Counted from the stretch's first letter, positions 53,376 through 63,918 are shown. The stretch: DNA of 64,000 nucleotides from Alistipes sp. ZOR0009 (GCF_000798815.1 NZ_JTLD01000020.1:46192-110191); one strand, 5' to 3'. Numbers and translations are program-made. The notes: a model not told the origin generated them from the letters alone.

Positions 53376-54713
53376 ATGGACGTAAAAAAATTGATGGCCG
53401 ACCTTGAAAAGAAGCATCCAGGTGAAAAGGAGTTTCTTCAAGCAGCACACGAAGTTCTAGCTTCAATCGAGAACGTTTACAACCAACACCCAGAATTCGA
53501 AGCAGCTAAAATAGCTGAAAGAATCGTTGAACCAGAAAGAATTTTCACATTCCGTGTAACTTGGGCTGACGATAAAGGTAATGTACATGTAAACTTAGGT
53601 TACCGCGTTCAGTTTAACAATGCAATTGGTCCATACAAGGGCGGTCTTCGTTTCCACCCATCTGTAAACCTTTCAATCCTTAAGTTCTTAGGTTTTGAAC
53701 AAACCTTCAAAAATGCACTTACTACACTTCCTATGGGTGGTGGAAAAGGTGGTTCAGACTTTGATCCTAAGGGAAAATCTGACGCTGAAATTATGCGCTT
53801 CTGCCAAGCTTTCATGCAAGAGCTTTGGCAATACATAGGCCCAGAAACTGACGTTCCTGCTGGTGACATAGGTGTTGCTGGTCGTGAAATCGGATACCTA
53901 TATGGTATGTACAAGAAGCTTGCTCGTGAGAACACTGGTGTTCTTACAGGTAAAGGAATGGGCTGGGGTGGATCTCTTATCCGTCCAGAAGCTACAGGTT
54001 TTGGTGGTATCTACTTCGTTGAAGAGATGCTTAAAACTCGTGGAGAAAGCCTACAAGGTAAGGTTGTTTCTGTTTCAGGCTTCGGTAACGTAGCTTGGGG
54101 TGCTGCTCTTAAGGCTACTGAAAAGGGAGCTAAGGTGGTTACCATTTCTGGTCCTGATGGATATATTTACGATCCAGCTGGTCTTGATGCAGAAAAAATC
54201 AACTACATGCTAGAGCTTCGCGCTTCTAACAATGACGTGGTTGCTCCATATGCTGAGCGTTTTGCTGGTTCTAAGTTCTTTGCTGGTGAAAAGCCATGGA
54301 GTGTAAAGGTTGATATCGCTCTTCCTTGTGCAACTCAAAACGAGCTTAACGGCGATGATGCTAAGAAACTTCACGCTAATGGTTGTACTTGTGTTGGTGA
54401 AATCTCTAACATGGGATGTACTCCAGAAGCTATTGAGTTCTTCATCCACAACAAGATGCTTTACGCTCCTGGTAAGGCCGTAAATGCAGGTGGTGTTGCA
54501 ACTTCTGGTCTTGAAATGACTCAAAACTCGATGAAGATGAACTGGACTGCTGAAGAGGTAGACGCTAAGCTTCATCAAATTATGCATAGTATTCATAGCG
54601 CTTGCGTTGAGTATGGAACTAAGCCAGATGGCTATATCAACTATGTTGATGGTGCTAACATTGCTGGTTTCATGAAGGTTGCTAAGGCTATGCTTGATCA
54701 AGGGTTAGTATAG
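53376..54713 (+). CDS. gdhA: NADP-type glutamate dehydrogenase
   Basis: A 445-residue hexameric GDH that makes glutamate from 2-oxoglutarate and ammonium. The catalytic Lys is in PMGGGKGGSDFDP; GYRVQFNNAIGPYKGG, PAGDIGVAGREIG and the Rossmann motif VSGFGNVAWG are typical of the NADP-linked class of about 450 residues, and C-terminal NAGGVATSGLEM is present. It is likely highly expressed judging by the even use of preferred codons. It is placed with its own long upstream region and terminator. It connects to the 2-oxoglutarate oxidoreductase in this window only by shared metabolite. Confidence 0.96.
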   Translation: MDVKKLMADLEKKHPGEKEFLQAAHEVLASIENVYNQHPEFEAAKIAERIVEPERIFTFRVTWADDKGNVHVNLGYRVQFNNAIGPYKGGLRFHPSVNLSILKFLGFEQTFKNALTTLPMGGGKGGSDFDPKGKSDAEIMRFCQAFMQELWQYIGPETDVPAGDIGVAGREIGYLYGMYKKLARENTGVLTGKGMGWGGSLIRPEATGFGGIYFVEEMLKTRGESLQGKVVSVSGFGNVAWGAALKATEKGAKVVTISGPDGYIYDPAGLDAEKINYMLELRASNNDVVAPYAERFAGSKFFAGEKPWSVKVDIALPCATQNELNGDDAKKLHANGCTCVGEISNMGCTPEAIEFFIHNKMLYAPGKAVNAGGVATSGLEMTQNSMKMNWTAEEVDAKLHQIMHSIHSACVEYGTKPDGYINYVDGANIAGFMKVAKAMLDQGLV

Positions 54714-54734
54714 TACATATTTAACGGTAATGAT

Positions 54735-54759
54735 AGCCGCCTCGATTTTCGGGGCGGCT
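54735..54759 (+). terminator. terminator after gdhA
   Basis: Arms agccgcctcga (54735-54745) and tcggggcggct (54749-54759) with one G-U pair and TTT loop, followed by TTTTATTT. Confidence 0.8.
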
Positions 54760-54828
54760 TTTTATTTATCTTTTTTGGAAATCTTATTGTAAAAAGAGGG
54801 TTTGTGTAAAACAAATCCCTCTAGAAAT

Positions 54829-56673
54829 TTATTTTATCGTCTTTACACTTTTTTTAAGATCAAGCTCTTTTCCGTCTAAATAGTTTCCTTTGGATTCAAA
54901 GTTTGCGACTCTTTCGAAGAGAAAGGGTGATTTATTCCAGTGGAATGCGGGGTACTCTTTGTTGGTTTTTATTGTGTTATTTCTGAAAATTAGTCCATTG
55001 GTAGATTTGGCATATACCAAAGGAACGTCAAACATTTCAAATAGGTTGTTTTCTATAACTACTCCACTGTGAAAGTATTTTTTTTGCTCTTTTATATTAG
55101 GTATTTCGGGGTAGATGGAGATTACGGCGTTTGTGAATTGAAAGTAGTTTGTAAGTGCATTTAAGAATCGATTTCCTCTAATAATAACTTCTTTGCATGC
55201 TCCGGTTTCAAACCATCCGTTGCAATCTCCACAAAGTAGAATGGCAGAACCTGAGGTGTGGTCGAAAAAGTTGTTTTCGACAATGGTACGCTTAGGCGTG
55301 CTAAATAAGCTTCCTCTTGCACGGTTATTTCGGATAACGTTATTTCGGAAAACGACCTCTGGAGTCCATGTTAGATTTTCTATTCCAAAATCGTCTTTAT
55401 CAGAAAGTGCCAACTTTATGGGCTCTACTACGGTTATTTCAAATATAGTAGCACCTTTATTCGTAGGTTTGTCTACTGGTTTTATTGCTGATATTGTATT
55501 TACCTTGTCAGAAACTTCCATTGTATTTGACTTGATAAACTGGATTTTGTCTCCTGGACGCCCCCATTCAAAACCCCAAGATTGTTCGTGCATGTATTTT
55601 GCTTGGATGGTACGATCGTTGATGCGTTTGATTACTTTTAGATAGGTGCCATGAGCATTTATAGCATCATCCATCATCCCTTCGTAAAGCCCATTTTCGG
55701 ATACAATAATCCCCTTACAACCTGAAAAGTGTGTTGCGTCTGCTTGTGTTGTAAAGTAGCGAGGATCATTGTCTCCTTTAAGGCAGACGGAAAATTTATC
55801 CATGTAAATATTCTCGCACAGTTGGGCTAGCAGGCCCATTCCTTCGCTATAGTGTACTTGTACGTTGTAAAGTTTGGTATTAAGGTTATGCGACATGAAA
55901 ATTCCAGGTGCTGGACGATTCCATGTGCGTAATGCAATAACAGTGTTAGGAATAAGTTGTGGGTTTTTCCATCCCTTGGCGAGAATTATGTTTGGGGCAA
56001 TCTCTTTTACATCTTTTAAGTAAACGCTAATGTCGCTAGTGTTAAAAACTATATGGCGAGTTTTGCCTTCGAATGCGATGCCGCTATTGGGAGTCCAACG
56101 CCAGCCTTCGCCATATGCGTAAAATCGGTTATTCTCTATTTCATAGAGAACCCACGGAGCAATTTCAAGACGAATTGTTTGTGTTATGGTGTCATTCTCT
56201 AACACCTTCATTTGCTGTATATGAGGAGTCTCAAAATCAATGCTAAAATTCCTTAGTTCGCAATTTTTGCTCTCAATTAAGGCAACAGGAAGCATGCGTC
56301 CATGAAATATAAAGTCGGATCCATTTCCTTCAAAAGATATATGATCAAGATTTTCAGCAACAATTCCAACTGTTTTAGGATTCTCTTGATCGTGATTGGA
56401 GATGTAATAGTCTCGTTTTAAGGCATCAACTTCGTAAAAGTCGTAGCGTCCCTTAGGAAAGAAGATGACAACTTTTTTCCCTTTTATGCATTTGGCGCTA
56501 TCTATTGCTTTTTGTATAGCCGTAGATGTATTTAGTCTAGAGTTAGGGGTTACCCCAAAGCTGGTGATGCGGATGGTATCTGCAACTTCTGATTGGGGTG
56601 ATGCTTCGGTGCTTACTACTGTTGTTAGCAGTAGCGTGCTACAGATCAGTTTTTTGATAAATGGTAGTCTCAT
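54829..56673 (-). CDS. glaB: secreted GH110 alpha-1,3-galactosidase
   Basis: A 614-residue protein with a signal peptide (residues 1-25) and a right-handed parallel beta-helix of the GH110 family. The N-terminal start TIRITSFGVTPNS precedes a stretch with YYISNHDQENPKT (91-101). The central QADATHFSGCKGIIVSEN (310-327) and LYEGMMDDAINAHG (329-342) carry the adjacent Asp pair 335/336, which are the candidate catalytic residues. GH110 enzymes release alpha-1,3-linked galactose, including blood group B and linear alpha-Gal epitopes. Length matches glaB of Bacteroides. There is no SusC/SusD pair nearby, so it is an orphan rather than part of a visible polysaccharide locus. Confidence 0.9.
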   Translation of the reverse strand: MRLPFIKKLICSTLLLTTVVSTEASPQSEVADTIRITSFGVTPNSRLNTSTAIQKAIDSAKCIKGKKVVIFFPKGRYDFYEVDALKRDYYISNHDQENPKTVGIVAENLDHISFEGNGSDFIFHGRMLPVALIESKNCELRNFSIDFETPHIQQMKVLENDTITQTIRLEIAPWVLYEIENNRFYAYGEGWRWTPNSGIAFEGKTRHIVFNTSDISVYLKDVKEIAPNIILAKGWKNPQLIPNTVIALRTWNRPAPGIFMSHNLNTKLYNVQVHYSEGMGLLAQLCENIYMDKFSVCLKGDNDPRYFTTQADATHFSGCKGIIVSENGLYEGMMDDAINAHGTYLKVIKRINDRTIQAKYMHEQSWGFEWGRPGDKIQFIKSNTMEVSDKVNTISAIKPVDKPTNKGATIFEITVVEPIKLALSDKDDFGIENLTWTPEVVFRNNVIRNNRARGSLFSTPKRTIVENNFFDHTSGSAILLCGDCNGWFETGACKEVIIRGNRFLNALTNYFQFTNAVISIYPEIPNIKEQKKYFHSGVVIENNLFEMFDVPLVYAKSTNGLIFRNNTIKTNKEYPAFHWNKSPFLFERVANFESKGNYLDGKELDLKKSVKTIK

Positions 56674-56800
56674 TTTTAGTTTGAGTGTTTTTAGGTTGAA
56701 TCACGATTTTTCGATTAATGTAAATATATCGTTAATAGGATTATAATGGGCATTGACCTGTTCTTTTTGCACCCCACTAGTAGGGATGTTAACTGTTATT

Positions 56801-59062
56801 CTAGAAAGGATAGCCTATAGCAACATTTAGTATAAGGTTCTCCTTTCTCCATTCTTTTGATCTTAGATTGATCTTGTTAAATACCCAGCGTTCACCGTTA
56901 GGAAGGTATGGTTTTCTGATTGGTGTAGCAATATCAAATCGAAGAATAAGAAACGTCAAATCGAATCTAATACCCATTCCAGTTGATACGCCTAGCTGCT
57001 TGTAGAAACGGTTGAAAAGAAAGTTTGCGTTAGGTTGTCTTTCTTCATTTCTGAGAAGCCATACATTTCCAGCATCGATAAAGACAGCACCCTTTATTAT
57101 TGACCAAATATTAGCTCTGTATTCTGAGTTTAATTCAAGTTTGATATCTCCGGTTTGGTTTGTTTGCTGTTTAGTATCAGGGTTTCTGTATTCTCCTGGA
57201 CCTAGAGTGTAGGCTCTGAATCCTCTTAAGCTATTACTGCCACCACTATAGAATTTTTTTGTGTAGGGCAGTGCTTCCGAGTTACCATATGGTATTCCAA
57301 CTCCTACATATATGCGGTTTACCCAGGTGTTTTTATTGTCTATTTTAATAAATGATCTGTAGTCGATAGTTGTTCTAGAGTATTGGGAGTAGGGAATTCC
57401 AAATAATTCGTTTTGCTGATATTTTTCTTTTCTACCTCCTTTAAAAAGATCGATAGTATTTCCTGCAAACTCCTGCGTTGCATTTAGGTAGTATTGATGC
57501 TTTTTATACGTTTGAAATTGGTTGCTATAGGTGAAATTGTATATAACACCTAAAATAAGCTGCTTGGTTAAACTTTGCTTGATTGAAGGGTTGGTGTTGA
57601 TGATGCTGTCGACTCTGTTGGATAGGTTTGCAGGCCTCACAAGATTTATATTGAGAAGAGTTAGCTCATGTTCATCTTTTTCATGTTTTTTCCAGATGTA
57701 TCCAAAACTTCCGTTTATTGAGTGTATGATGTAATCTGGCTGCTTACTGACGAGCTCATATCCAACAGTTGCCTTCGTTCTAGTGGCAACCGCCTGCATC
57801 CAATTGAATTTTTTGAATGGAGTAATTAATCTCGGCGAGTATATTGTAAAATCAGAAGCAAGGGTGTAGGTGTTATAGGCGGATTTGTTCCCTCCAATTT
57901 GAGTGTTGATTCCAGAGCTAGCGTTTAGTTCAAAAATTTCTGCACCATTAAAAATATTTCTATTTTTAATGGTTGCTTTTAATTCTGTGTTAAAATAGTT
58001 GTTTGATTTTGTACTAGTTGTAATGCCTAAGTTCAGCGTGTTTTTTTTTGCTGGTGTAAGGTAGAAGGTTGCATTTAGTTTTCCTGTATCCGATTCGTTA
58101 AACGTTAAGTTTACAAATTGAAATGCATCTAAGTTTACCATTCTGGTGAGGGAGCGGCTATGTAGTTTTCGGGTATAGAGTTCGCCTGTCCTGAATTGTA
58201 TGGCATGCGCAAAAATCGATGGTCTATAACGATTTCGAGGGTCAATAACCTCAATGCCTTGCGTAATTATACCTTCTTTTGTTTGTAAGAGGCTGTCTTT
58301 TTGTATTGAGTAGGAGGGGTAAACTGTAATACGATCAATTCGGTAAGGAAGTACCGATTTTTCGGGCGCATCTTGTTTTACTTTTATGTAAATATCCACA
58401 AATCCATTGTGATTGCTGTCTACTTGAGCAACAATATAGTCAGGGTTGAAGTAGAAATATCCTTTCTGTTTTAAGATTTCATCTATTCTCCCTCGCTCTT
58501 CTTTGATTGTTTCAAGGTTGTAGTAGGCACCTCGCTTTAGTAGCGATTTTTTCTTTGTGTTTGAAATGATTAATGAGATTGGAAGAGTATCATTAGGGAA
58601 AATTATGTTACGAATCCGATACCTGTTTTGAACCGTTGTTTTGTAGGTAAACGTTGTGACCTTATTGGTTGTTAGGGAATCGCTTACAGTATTTGCTCTG
58701 AAAAAACCATTGTTTATTAAGGTGTTTTCGATGAATTTTTCGCTGCTTTGCATGTTGACCTCTTTTGCAAGGACAGGTGGTTCTCCCATTTTGTTTTTTA
58801 TGATGTGGCGAAGCCCTTTTTTTTTCGGAGTATCTACTAAGTTGTAGAAAAAAAGTTTGACTCTAACTCCTAAAAACTTTTTATTAGGTTTAGGTCGTAA
58901 ATCTTTTTGTATGGAAGACGCAATTTTTTGAGCCTCCTTGTTTTTTGTTGTAAAGACGATTTCTTGTTTCCCTAATAATGTTGACTTAGGAGGTAGTTTT
59001 TTTGTTGGACTACATCCGTATATGCCTAAAACGACCAGTATAACTAGTATTAATAGTCTCAT
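56801..59062 (-). CDS. tamL: TamL, lipidated TamA-like Omp85 protein
   Basis: A 753-residue Omp85-family protein. The N-terminus MRLLILVILVVLGIYGCSPT contains a lipobox ending at C17, so the mature protein is a lipoprotein, as described for TamL of Bacteroidota. POTRA-like domains occupy about 25-330, and the C-terminal barrel ends LILNVAIGYPF with the conserved FYSGGSNSLRGFRAYTLGPGEY segment (the VRGF-type motif). With TamB it forms the translocation and assembly module that supports outer-membrane homeostasis. It overlaps tamB by 4 bases (ATGA), so they are coupled. Confidence 0.92.
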   Translation of the reverse strand: MRLLILVILVVLGIYGCSPTKKLPPKSTLLGKQEIVFTTKNKEAQKIASSIQKDLRPKPNKKFLGVRVKLFFYNLVDTPKKKGLRHIIKNKMGEPPVLAKEVNMQSSEKFIENTLINNGFFRANTVSDSLTTNKVTTFTYKTTVQNRYRIRNIIFPNDTLPISLIISNTKKKSLLKRGAYYNLETIKEERGRIDEILKQKGYFYFNPDYIVAQVDSNHNGFVDIYIKVKQDAPEKSVLPYRIDRITVYPSYSIQKDSLLQTKEGIITQGIEVIDPRNRYRPSIFAHAIQFRTGELYTRKLHSRSLTRMVNLDAFQFVNLTFNESDTGKLNATFYLTPAKKNTLNLGITTSTKSNNYFNTELKATIKNRNIFNGAEIFELNASSGINTQIGGNKSAYNTYTLASDFTIYSPRLITPFKKFNWMQAVATRTKATVGYELVSKQPDYIIHSINGSFGYIWKKHEKDEHELTLLNINLVRPANLSNRVDSIINTNPSIKQSLTKQLILGVIYNFTYSNQFQTYKKHQYYLNATQEFAGNTIDLFKGGRKEKYQQNELFGIPYSQYSRTTIDYRSFIKIDNKNTWVNRIYVGVGIPYGNSEALPYTKKFYSGGSNSLRGFRAYTLGPGEYRNPDTKQQTNQTGDIKLELNSEYRANIWSIIKGAVFIDAGNVWLLRNEERQPNANFLFNRFYKQLGVSTGMGIRFDLTFLILRFDIATPIRKPYLPNGERWVFNKINLRSKEWRKENLILNVAIGYPF

Positions 59063-62000
59063 TTTTTTTGATTTCTTTCTTTTATTCGTTTAAAAAGTTC
59101 TCGGAATTTATTGTAGTCCATAGTTAAGCTGAAGGTTAGCCCCGTTTCTACTACTTCTCCAGCTATCACAGCCTCATACTCATTTTTTCTGAATACTTTT
59201 ATTCTGTATCGTCCGTCTTTTGTTAGCTTGTATTCTACAGCAACATCTCCTGCTATATTGTTTTTAGGAGCATTAGGATCCGCACTTTCTAGCTCAAAAT
59301 TACTGCCAACATACACTGAAATCCTGTCTCCAATATTTTTAGAAATTCCAACACTTAGGTTAGTCTGGTTTTTTGATTCTCCTGTCGAGAAATCTTCTTT
59401 AGATTCTAGGTTAAAATCAAGATCAACGCCAGAAATAAGGTCATCTGCAAGTGAGTTTAACTGGTCGGTGAGTATTCTGCTGGCGCTCTCCCGTATGGTT
59501 GATTCTGCAGAACTACCTGCAAGGCTCACAAACGGATTATTTGCGACGAACCTTCCTAAAAGAAGGAGCGATGCAACTTGCTTCTTTTGTTCTGTCTCTT
59601 GTTGGTTTAATTCTTTGATAAGATTGAAAACATTGCCATCTAAAGCATTTTTTGATTCTTCTGGCATGTCTATTTTGAATGAGATATCGGGTTTTAGCAT
59701 ATCTCCTTTGACAATAAGGTATACCAGAAAATCTTGCTTTTGCTTATAGGTGCTTAGTTTGGAGGGATCGACATCTGTCATTTTGTCTGCCATTAAATCT
59801 ATTGGTGCTGCTTTTACTTTGTAGCTCGCTGTTATATTTACGTCAGCATCGGTTGGTGCTCCTCTCCAGGTTATGCTGCTGCCTTCTTTTATGTCAAACT
59901 TGCGCTGCATTAATCCGTTAAAGTTTAGATCGTAATACCCTTTTTTTATTTCGTATTTTCCAGCAAAACTAAATTTTCCGCTAGGATCTATTGTTGCATT
60001 AAGTTTGGCATCGCCTTGCACATCAATAACATCTCCGCTGTTTGGGGATAGTCGAAGTACTAGCTCTGCATCCTTGTCGATGGCAATGTTTGCATTCAAA
60101 TCAATCCCTTTAAACTTGCTTACTTTGGCGCTATCGGGTGCACTAAAGTCTAGAATCACGGTTTTGTTTATATTTAAGGAGTCCATAAATTCGACAACAC
60201 CTTGGCTACTACTAACTCCTCCTGCTGATTCTGGTAGAATTATGGTCAGCTTTGATTTTGGGAGTATGGTGGTGGTGGCTGTTATTTTGGGGAGATTCGT
60301 ATTTCCGCTAATTTTAGCATCTGCATCAATCCAAACCGGTCCGTATACAAGACTTTTTTCATTTTCTTTTTTGCGTACAATTTCAAAACCTCGAGAATTT
60401 ATGGAAAGGTCAAGTTTATAGTCACGATAGTTGTTTGTTGCAATTAATCCATTGATTGTAAATCTGTTCTCGGATGAGTCTAAAATTGTAAATTTATTAA
60501 ACTTGATTCCTTCTTGGGTAAATTGTATTCGTTCATCTTTGAACTTTACAAAGGAATTAAAAGGCGCAATCATTGCAGCTGTATTTTTTAAGTCGATCTC
60601 TCCATATATTTTGGGGGATATTGTTGTCCCCGAAATGAATGTATGACCAGATACTTTTCCAGATGGTTTTACGAAGAAACCTCCTGTTAGAGGTTCTATG
60701 AGTTTGATATTTAAATTATTAATATTTACAGAACTTTTGATTTCATTGGGGAATTTGGTTTGATAGGATGCCTGCATTTGAATATCATTGCCGTTTCCTA
60801 TCAAGGATATATTGGCTCCAATCTCATTTTGATTTAGATTCTGAGCATTAATAGAAAGGTCTCCAAGTAAGTTTTTTTGAAAAACAGTGTTGGAAATGCT
60901 GATGTTAGCTGCTAGTATAGGGCTTGAATTTAGTTTGTGAATGGTTATTTGTCCATTTATGACTCCTCTGAAATAGGTTGTGTCTAAGCCTGCTATATTT
61001 GTTATAGTTTTAATTCTGAATTTTTCAAAATTAAGGCGAACTGGATTGTTTGTTTTTTTGTCAATACTTTCAGCACTAAGGTTTTGGCGACCTCTGCTTA
61101 ATTTGAAATTGTGAATGAGTAGACCTGTCGTGTCAACTTCTATTTTATTTGCCGGATTCATTTCCCAGGAATCTCCGTTTAATATGAATTCAGGTGAAAA
61201 GGATGCGTTTATTTTAGTTTTATTGAAATTGAAATTTGCTCCTATTTGATATAAGGTTCCAATATATAAGCTATCTTGAGTTGTTAGGTTAAAGTTGAGT
61301 CGATCCTTTTTTTTCGAAAGTTCAATTTTAGGATTGAAGACGCTTATATTTCCTGTAATGAGTTTTTCTGCCCCAAATTTTATTTCACCTTCTCCATTTT
61401 TTAGATCAGAAACTAGTGTGCCTCGAGAAAAATCTATAGCTCCATAGCTGATTCTTGGGATACTACCGTCTATTTTTACCATTTCTTCAGTTGTGTTTAA
61501 GTCTGCTCGAATGAGGATCGGTTGAATTTCCTTGATATCAGGAAATATTTTTTTTAAGTTGTATGGGTGCTTGGTGCTAATAAGGCAAACAAATTCTTGA
61601 GGAACTATATTATTTTTTACTGGAGGCATGATGTTGGGAAGGTAGTTTGACAAGATATAACGAGATGCTTGCTCTATTTTAGATAGTTGGAAGTTACCAA
61701 CAACAATGGCGTCTATAAAATCACTATTAATTTCTATGGATCTATTCCCTTTTTCTGCATCACACAGAACTAGTAGTGTGTCTATTTTTATTGATTTCCC
61801 ACTGTTAGTTAGAATTAAGCTGTCTGTGTATACTTTAGCGCTTAGGCTGTCAATATCGAAATTGTTAAACTGGATATTTATATTCGACGCAATCGACATG
61901 GGCGTGGTCGAAAGGCCAATAGGTTGTAAATTAAGTTTTTTTAGGCATATTTTATTGTCAAAACGACTGTTGAGTTGATTAATAAGAACGCTTCCTTTTG

Positions 62001-63918
62001 AGGAAAGGGAGAGGTTTGTATCTGCAATATATAGTGCGTGATTGATTTGATTTTCTTCAATATTCCCATTAAGAGAGATATTCTGGTATCTGTATTTTTT
62101 TAGGTCTAGGTGGGGGAGGTTTATTTCAAAATTTGCGCTCCCATTTAGGGGTAACCCCGAACCTTTCACCCAACCGTTCAAAGCTACTCTTCCTATGGTG
62201 CTATCTTTCTTTACAATCTTTCCAAGGTTTATATCTCTAGTCTCAAACGCAATATCGTAGGCTAACCTTTTAGGATTACTAATGTTGCTTATTTGTGGTG
62301 ATATCAATAGGTTCCCGTCAGGTGTCTCTGTGCTTATTTCTCCATAAAAACTTCTTGATGTTCCACTCCCTTTAGCAATAATTTCTATTTTTTGAGGTAC
62401 TGAAATAATGTTGGGATTAATGAAATTGTTTCCTAAAGTTGAAATGTCTTTTTTTGATGTTCTTACTCTAATTTGATCAATTTTATAGGCAATCTGCTTG
62501 ATATTAGGTAGCCCAGAGATGCTTCCTTGAATGTTTAAGGTTGTAGATGACCCTGTTTTACCTGTGAAATTTGCTATATGTATATTGGCAAGAGTTCCTT
62601 CTAGTTTTGTATTTATAAGAATACTTTGTCTTGAAAATGCTCTTGAAATACCCCTTTTTATGTTCTTGTTTAGGAGCAAGAGGTCGGCATAACCTAATTT
62701 CAAGGTGTCAACTAGCAGCTTTACTGCTATTTTCTTGCTGTCAGTTGAAGTTGCTAATGGGTTAAAGTTGCTTATGGAGGATATTAATTTTAAGGATGAA
62801 TGTTGTGTTGCTATTGCTAGCTTATTTATGGATAATATTTTATTGTTAAGATTTAGATCTAGGCTCATTTTTTTTAATGCTAATCCGCTTCTTTCTTTGA
62901 AGGAAAAGTTGGATATGTATACATTCCATATTGGTGGTGTATATTTGATATTAGTGGCTTGTAGTTGAATATCTCTAAATCTTAAGTGATTTTGGTCAAA
63001 ACTTTTGTTCTTGTTCTTTTCAATATTGTTGTCGTATTTTATTTCGTTGTCTTTAAGTATTATATTTTTTGCTGATATATGCCAAGGCCTTGATTTGTCG
63101 CTGCGCACATTTTTATCTGCTGTTAATTCTTTTCTTGTATTTATCGAGTATGTTATGTTTGATTTATTAAGATATATGCTCTCAATATCGACTTTATTTA
63201 GGGCTGTATTGATGTTTGTTCTTATGATAGATAAGCTATTTGATGCAATTGAGGTGCTATCTTTTTTTATGTTATTTTGATAGTTTAATCTATTAATTAT
63301 AAGGTTACCTGCTGAGTGTGTGTTGTTTTTTGTGTTAATGTGTAAGTTGTTTAAACGCAAGTTATTAATATGGGTGATGTGGTTTATATTCTTATATCTA
63401 TTTTGAAATAGTATTCGTATGTTTTTTAGTTCTATTTTGTTTGTAATAATATTAAAATTGCTTTTATCTTTCGTTTCGATTTTATTGTTGTTTTTATTTG
63501 AAAATGCATTTAAAATAAACTGATAGTTAAAGCTACTGTCATGTGTAGTGTTATATATTTTGCTAGTAAATGAGTCTATTTCGATGTTGGTTATTTTTAT
63601 GTGTTGTGTTATAATTGATCTTAGAATAATATCAATTTTTGCTTTCTTGCAATGTAAAATGGTATCTTTGTTTTTGTCAGCAATAAGTATATTGTTTATT
63701 TCTATACTATTTAAATTGCGTATAGCCAAGCGATCTATTTTTATTTCGGTTTTTAACTTTGTAGAGTAATATGCTGCAATCTTATGTGATATACTTGTTT
63801 GTATTGCTGGGGTGAAAATAATTAGTAATATACTTAGTATGAGCAAAACAACCGTAAGCACCAATAATCTGGTGATGATTTTAAATATTCGTCTGTATAT
63901 GGAATTTTCGTTACTCAA
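59059..63918 (-). CDS. tamB: TamB, inner-membrane-anchored AsmA-like translocation module protein
   Basis: A 1619-residue protein. One N-terminal membrane helix (residues 14-36) is followed by a long beta-taco/AsmA-like repeat region up to about 1200 and the DUF490/TamB C-terminal domain (about 1220-1560; FKGIDLNANIAIDKDAELVLR, GKFSFAGKYEIKKGYYDL, WRGAPTDADVNITASYKVK). It spans the periplasm to reach TamL. Its first third (low-numbered residues, about 62.5-63.9 kb) is extremely rich in Asn, Lys and Ile and in AT bases compared with the C-terminal region. The start ATG 63918 precedes the membrane helix closely. It is the first gene of the tamB-tamL unit. Confidence 0.92.
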   Translation of the reverse strand: MSNENSIYRRIFKIITRLLVLTVVLLILSILLIIFTPAIQTSISHKIAAYYSTKLKTEIKIDRLAIRNLNSIEINNILIADKNKDTILHCKKAKIDIILRSIITQHIKITNIEIDSFTSKIYNTTHDSSFNYQFILNAFSNKNNNKIETKDKSNFNIITNKIELKNIRILFQNRYKNINHITHINNLRLNNLHINTKNNTHSAGNLIINRLNYQNNIKKDSTSIASNSLSIIRTNINTALNKVDIESIYLNKSNITYSINTRKELTADKNVRSDKSRPWHISAKNIILKDNEIKYDNNIEKNKNKSFDQNHLRFRDIQLQATNIKYTPPIWNVYISNFSFKERSGLALKKMSLDLNLNNKILSINKLAIATQHSSLKLISSISNFNPLATSTDSKKIAVKLLVDTLKLGYADLLLLNKNIKRGISRAFSRQSILINTKLEGTLANIHIANFTGKTGSSTTLNIQGSISGLPNIKQIAYKIDQIRVRTSKKDISTLGNNFINPNIISVPQKIEIIAKGSGTSRSFYGEISTETPDGNLLISPQISNISNPKRLAYDIAFETRDINLGKIVKKDSTIGRVALNGWVKGSGLPLNGSANFEINLPHLDLKKYRYQNISLNGNIEENQINHALYIADTNLSLSSKGSVLINQLNSRFDNKICLKKLNLQPIGLSTTPMSIASNINIQFNNFDIDSLSAKVYTDSLILTNSGKSIKIDTLLVLCDAEKGNRSIEINSDFIDAIVVGNFQLSKIEQASRYILSNYLPNIMPPVKNNIVPQEFVCLISTKHPYNLKKIFPDIKEIQPILIRADLNTTEEMVKIDGSIPRISYGAIDFSRGTLVSDLKNGEGEIKFGAEKLITGNISVFNPKIELSKKKDRLNFNLTTQDSLYIGTLYQIGANFNFNKTKINASFSPEFILNGDSWEMNPANKIEVDTTGLLIHNFKLSRGRQNLSAESIDKKTNNPVRLNFEKFRIKTITNIAGLDTTYFRGVINGQITIHKLNSSPILAANISISNTVFQKNLLGDLSINAQNLNQNEIGANISLIGNGNDIQMQASYQTKFPNEIKSSVNINNLNIKLIEPLTGGFFVKPSGKVSGHTFISGTTISPKIYGEIDLKNTAAMIAPFNSFVKFKDERIQFTQEGIKFNKFTILDSSENRFTINGLIATNNYRDYKLDLSINSRGFEIVRKKENEKSLVYGPVWIDADAKISGNTNLPKITATTTILPKSKLTIILPESAGGVSSSQGVVEFMDSLNINKTVILDFSAPDSAKVSKFKGIDLNANIAIDKDAELVLRLSPNSGDVIDVQGDAKLNATIDPSGKFSFAGKYEIKKGYYDLNFNGLMQRKFDIKEGSSITWRGAPTDADVNITASYKVKAAPIDLMADKMTDVDPSKLSTYKQKQDFLVYLIVKGDMLKPDISFKIDMPEESKNALDGNVFNLIKELNQQETEQKKQVASLLLLGRFVANNPFVSLAGSSAESTIRESASRILTDQLNSLADDLISGVDLDFNLESKEDFSTGESKNQTNLSVGISKNIGDRISVYVGSNFELESADPNAPKNNIAGDVAVEYKLTKDGRYRIKVFRKNEYEAVIAGEVVETGLTFSLTMDYNKFRELFKRIKERNQKK

